Source: an uncultured Clostridia bacterium
GTDB lineage: Bacteria > Bacillota > Clostridia > TANB77 > CAG-508
Direction: 5' to 3'
Assembly (NCBI GenBank): GCA_947623615.1
Contig: CANQHH010000060.1
Span: forward strand, 1-7,968
Length of the DNA stretch: 7,968 nt
Positions within the stretch are counted from its first letter, which is position 1. Each line of letters begins with the position of its first letter. The notes beneath the pieces were generated by a model that had not been told where the DNA came from, did no database searches, and was given only the letters and a program-made list of their open reading frames with translations. Made by a program: the position numbers and the translations under genes. Positions 1 through 6,000 of this stretch are shown here, one piece after another.

Positions 1-3000
1 TAGTATCTTCTGGATCTACTACAGAAAATTTAATTGTTCTATCATTGTGGTTACATTCTATAATTTTAACTGTTGGTTTTTGTTTTAGAATTTCCACAGT
101 TGTTTCATATGCAGTCGGTAATTCAACTGTTAGTTGGTCATATACAATTTTTTTAACTTTAAATGTGTATTTTCCAGATTTAGTTGGAACTGTAAATGTA
201 GCTTTGTATTGATCTTCTGCGCCTTCTACTTTTTCTACATAATATTCTTTGTTATCATCATCTTCTAGTTTTATTGCTTGTATTTCTTTAGTCTCATTAT
301 CTTTTATTGTGTATGTAATTGGTATTTGAGTTTGACCGTTTTCTTCTCCTCTTTCGATGAATTTATTTTCTTTTTTATCATCGGTTTCAATATTTACCCA
401 ATTTTTCAATTTCAAAGATAATGTACCATTATCTAATACTTCATCAATATGTGTTTGTGCACCATGCCTATCATATGTGAATTGCAATTTAACTGTATAT
501 GTGCCTGCATCAAAATATACTTTATCTATTTCATAGCTTATATCAGCTGTGCCATCTGTTAAATCTGGCACTGAAATTTCAGCTACAGTATCAACATCTG
601 TTGAATCACTTCCACCTTTTATTACTTGTGCTTTTATTTTTGTTACTGTTTTATCAGGGTCTTTTAATTTGAAGTTTACATTTATTTTGTTTTCATCAGT
701 AAATGTTGCATTTGCTTCCTCAATGCTAGGTGCTGTAAGGAATACGTATATACTTTCTGCATTTTCTAGTTGTGGTTCATCTTTACCTTCACTTCCTAGT
801 ATTTCTGGTCCTTCATAATTTGGTTTCTTTAAAATTCTACCATTTGAGAATTTTACAGCCATTAGTTTTAATTCTAATTTTTGTTGATTATTTACAAAAT
901 CAATTATTGCTTGGTATCTACCATCTTCCAATTTTTCAACTTCATAGAATTTACCTAAGAAATATGCTTGTGTTATTTCAAGATTTTCATCTTCTGCAAA
1001 GCTACATGCAAAACTTACCTTTAACTTACCGATTGTTTCATCTACATTTTCTAATTTTAATTTTCCATCATATTGGAATTTATAATCCAATACAAAATGA
1101 TATATTTCTTCTTTTTTCAATGTGCCTTTATATTCTTGATTTTTATTTTCTTTGCTTAAATCTTCATTAGTTAATATTGTTCTATCAAATCCTGCTTCAA
1201 TTGAAATATCATATTTTTGGTTCTCTTCTAGGGTTGGTATTGTACCTGGTACTTTTATGATATTATCATGTTGATAATTGGTTTTATCAAATGTAAGCTC
1301 TCCACCTTCAATTGGCTCACTTTCGCCTTCTTTTTTGATTGTAACTTTACCTTTTGTGAATGCATTATCTTCATCTACCAATTTAAAGCGTAACTCTTGC
1401 GCACCATCAAATGCATAATCTGAAAGATTCATTTCCGATTTTAATACATCTATTTTTGTTTTAGTTTCATCTTCATCTTTCATTATTGCAGATGTTGATG
1501 TTTGACTATCATTATCAAAGTATTCAATTGATTTTACTTCAACTTCTACTGTTGTTGGTGTATCTGGTGCATTAAATGATAGTGTGTAATATTCTTCATT
1601 TTCGTGACCTTCGCCCCCTACACCTGTTTGTGTAACTGGTATAAATTCTTCTTGACCTGGTTTTCCATCAATTGTTGTTACTATTTTGAAGCCATTTGGT
1701 TTGAACCTATCGGTTCCTTCTGCATTATCTTCTATTGTGTAGTTTATTTTTATTTCTTCGCCTTTTTCTACATAGTATTTTTCAGCAGTATTTGAAAGTA
1801 TATTTGCATCTACATTTATTGTTACTGTGGTTTTTGCTAATTCTTGTTTTTCTTGTGGTTCACCACAGTTTCTATCATAATCAGCAAGTACTTGAATTGT
1901 GTAATCACCTTTTTGATTTACTGGTATATCATTCAAATTGAATTCACCTGGTTCTTGTGGTCTTGGTGTTTCGAAAAGTGATTCTCCATTTGGTTTTATT
2001 ACATTTATGTATGTATTTGTAACACAGGTATCTGGGTCTTGTACTTGGAAATTTCCTTTTATTACACGGTTAGCATCTATATCATCTTCTTGTTCGCCGT
2101 CTTTAAGTTCTATATTTCCTGTTAATGTAGCATTTGGCATATTTTTATATATTACTATTGAATTTGAAATTTCGTTAAATTCTTTACCATCGTTCAATGT
2201 AGCTTTTCTAAATGATATTTCTTGCCTTTTATCTGGATCAATATTTTTTAGTGTAACTGTATATTTATATTTTATTACTTCACTTGGTTCTTCTTGTTGT
2301 ACTACTTCATATTGTATATCTTCATAGCGGTTATCACCTATTTCTATTGATTTAATTATTTCGTTTGCTCGGTTTGTGCTTTCAAATTCTATTGTTGCAG
2401 TTTTTACATCTCTATCTACTTTAGTTACTTTTTCATTTTGTATTTGAAAATCATAATTTGTTACCACCTTTATTTCTGGTTGGTCCAAGCTTAGATTTTT
2501 AGCAATTGAAGCTAACTCTGTTGGGTTCTCTAACCTATTAGCTATAAATGCAGTACCTTCTACTTTTAAGCGGTATGTACCATTTTCTTCAATTGGAATT
2601 TCCCTTGTTGCCTCATTTCCTGATTTATTTTCATCTGCTGTTCCAATTAATTTATTATTCTCATCAAGTTTTACTTCTTGATACTGACCATCTGAACCTT
2701 TCTTTAATAATGTAATTATTGCACCTGACTCATATGGATTTTCTTTATCTGTGCTTACATGAACTACATCTGCTTTATCAGGGTTGCTAAGTTTAACTGT
2801 TAGTAATGCTTTTCCATCTTTTTCTTGTTTTTCATATGATAGTTTTGGTTCATCTTTTAGTATTTCTATATTTGCCATATTTTGGTCATTTTGTGGTACT
2901 TCTACAATTATTGGTTCTGTAGGGTTATCTGGGTTTTCATATGCTACTTTTTGTACTCTACATGTTCTTTTACCTGGTATAACTGCCGTTTCACCTGTAG

Positions 3001-6000
3001 TAGGTGTTAGAGGGGTTGTAATTGTATATGTACCAGTTTTTTCATCTTCATTTGGTATATCTTCAAATACAATTTCTTGCCCTTCTTCTGGTGTGCAGTG
3101 TACATAGAATTTAGTTATTTTATATTCTGTATTGTCTGTAACATGCACTGTGGCATTTACTTGCTCGGTTTTAGCATATAGTCTTTTATTATTTTCTGTT
3201 TGAATTGCTGTAACTTCTGTTTTTATCTCTTGAATTTCAGGTTCTTCAGTTATTCCTATATTTTTAGTTACATCGCCTTTTCCGTCAAGTTTATCAAATG
3301 TGGCTTGTATTGCGAGTATGTATTCACCTTGTGGTATTGCTTGTGGGAATTTTATTTCTTTACTTCCAAAATCTGAAATATCAGCAGATATTACTTCTTT
3401 TTGTGTTTTATTATTTATTACAACTGCTTTTGCCGATTTTATAGTTCCATCAGGGTCGCTTATTGTGAATTTGGCTAAATTTTCTTCTATATTTAATTCC
3501 AAATCGGAAGCTATAGGTTCTTCTTTAAATACTTTTACAGGTTCTACATTTGCTTTAAAGCCAACCGCATTATCTAATATAGCCTCTGTAATTATGTATT
3601 GTTTTGGTGTTTCTTGTGTAAAAGGTACTTTTATTTGGTATCTATTTTGTCCTAGTGGTTGTATTTCATCACACCTATACTCTGGGTTAGTTGATGCCAA
3701 AAGGACTGCTTGCTCTTGATTTGTTTTTGGTAATTCTTCTTGTACTATTACTGCTTTTATAGGTAAGTTGTGATTATTAGTACTTTTGAAGCTAATATAT
3801 ACAAATTTGTTATCTGCATCGTTTTGTACTCTTGTAACTTTTACATCATCTAATGTGAAACCATATTCTCCATTATATATTGTTATTGTAGAATTTATTG
3901 CTTTTAACTTTTCTTCACCATCACCAATATCATATGTTCCTGTAACATCTACTGTATAGCTTGCTGTTTCTATATTGTCTGTATTATCAAGTACTATATT
4001 ATATACTCCATCTGTTGATTGTATTTTTGTGCTTTCATCTGCATTTGTTCCAAATGTTCTGGTTGTAATTTCTGTTTCGCCTTTTTTGATAACTATATTT
4101 CCTTTTGTGATTGCTTGCTCTTCATCCTTTACTTTTACAGATACTGTTCTTGTTGATTGGTCATAAGTTATTGAAAGTAGTTCCGGTTTTTGTTTTTGCA
4201 CTTTTATTGTTGCCGCATTTTCTGGAAGCTTAGCAGTATTTAGAATGTCTGAATCGAATTGTACACTTTCTACTTTGTATTTTATTTCTTCAAAGGCTTC
4301 AGCTTCATTTGGTACTGTTACATTTATCCTATATGTTGCAGTTTCTTGCGTATTATCAGTTATAATCGGTGCCTCTAAAGCTATTTTGTTATTATCACCA
4401 ATAGGATATTCCTTTCCTTCTTTTCCGGTTGCTTTTAAAATTATACTATTTAGATTTTCATTAATTGGTCTATTTGTTTTTATTGTGTAATCTATTTGTA
4501 CTTCTTGACCTTTTCCAGCTGTTATTGGGCTATTTGTAGATGTTTTCTTTGTTTCTACAACCTCCATTTTTGTATTTTTTATTTCAGCTGTATATGGTAC
4601 ATTTATTTCTTTATTTTCTGCAAGTACCTGTTCGCTATGTGTTTTACCGTCATTTAAATTTACTCCTGTTAGTAGAAGTCTAACTGTATGTGGACCAGCA
4701 TATTTTGGTGCATGGTTTAATACTACTGTCTTTTCTGTATTTTCTGCATCTGGTGTTTGTACCTGATTATCAGATGTTGTGAACATTTGGGTGCCATCTT
4801 TATCAAACACTTTTATTGTTAGTGTATTTATCGAGTTTAAACCTGATGTTATTTTATATGTTACTTCTATATTTCCTTCACTTTCAGGTATTATTCTTGC
4901 ATTTGTAATTTCTGCTGTTGGCATTTGCTTAAATATTTCGAATGTAGGAGTGATATCGTCGTCTATTGTAAATTGTTTACCTCCAAGTACTTGTGCCCCT
5001 GTTATTTTATACATTTGGTACTTATCTAATTCAGTATAAGGAATTTTAGCTGTGTATGTATCAAAGCCTTCTGTATTATGTGAAGTTCTTGTAACTTCTA
5101 TTAAACCGTCTATTCCTTCTAGCATAATATGTGTTACATAATATTCTCCAATTTCGTTATCTGTATATGTATTATTTGTACTCTTAAATGTAATTTCTGC
5201 AAAGTTTTCTGTTCTTGATACATTTGTTACATTAACATCTGTTAATGTAAAACCTTCTATTTTAAAGCCTACTATTTTTTCTTCTTCTGGTAAGAAATTA
5301 TGATTTGCTTTATAGTTAGCATTTCCCATTTCACCATCTAAATCATAAGTTCCCCTGATTTCCACTTTGTATTGTTGTTTGTTTTGTAATTCTGGTAATA
5401 CAATATCTTTCTCTTCACCTGAGTAGATTTCTTCGCTAACAATTTCTTTGCCATCTGGAAGAGGTATAACCTTTAGAGTTACCTTTTTTCCTTCAAGAGC
5501 ATCATCGTCATCTGTTACTTTTACTTTGATTTTTGGATTATGAACATCATCATCATTATAACTGTACTCCACCTTTGGCTGTGTTTTTAATACATATATT
5601 TTAATTGCATGTTCTAATGAAATTTCAGTTCCATCTGCAAATATAAGTTTTGTTACTGTGTAAGTAGCTTCTCCTGCTTTCTCAGGTGAAGTTAGAACTG
5701 CTTGATTTGATGTTACATCTAATTCATGTATCTCATTTTTATCGTCCTTTAAAACTATTTTTGTAATTGTACTTCCAGTATTGTTTGGTGCATTTATATT
5801 TAATGTTGTTTCAGTATTTCTTTCTACATATGTATTTGCTGTAATTGTAAAGTTTGTAACTTTTGGTTCAATTTTAACATTTGTATTTGCAAGTTCTTCA
5901 TTTTTGTGAGATCTACCATCTAATCTTTCATAACTTCCTGTAGCTCTTATAATATATTCTCCAACAATGTTATAGTTTGATTTGAAGCTTATTTGATAAT

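Noticed and set aside
148..154. Run of seven A on the coding strand as a possible slippage or programmed frameshift site
   Set aside because: The frame and repeat pattern continue unchanged on both sides, there is no overlapping alternative frame, and such runs are expected in an AT-rich gene.
549..2327. Plus-strand open frames between 549 and 2327 (for example 549-818, 772-1170, 1604-1795, 1938-2327)
   Set aside because: Their translations are low-complexity Ser/Phe/Leu/Ile-rich strings, expected from the T-rich complement of an A-rich gene. They overlap one another and lie fully opposite the minus-strand frame, which shows clear repeat structure.
2784..5039. Plus-strand open frames between 2784 and 5039, which could pass for small membrane proteins
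   Set aside because: The apparent hydrophobicity comes from antisense reading of Lys-, Glu- and Asn-rich codons (AAA/GAA/AAT read as TTT/TTC/ATT). They show no organised membrane-segment pattern and lie fully opposite the repeat-coding frame.
5541..5557. Short ATC-rich plus-strand run as a microsatellite
   Set aside because: It is only a few triplets long and is the complement of the Asp codons in an acidic N-D-D-D stretch. It is explained by the coding sequence.
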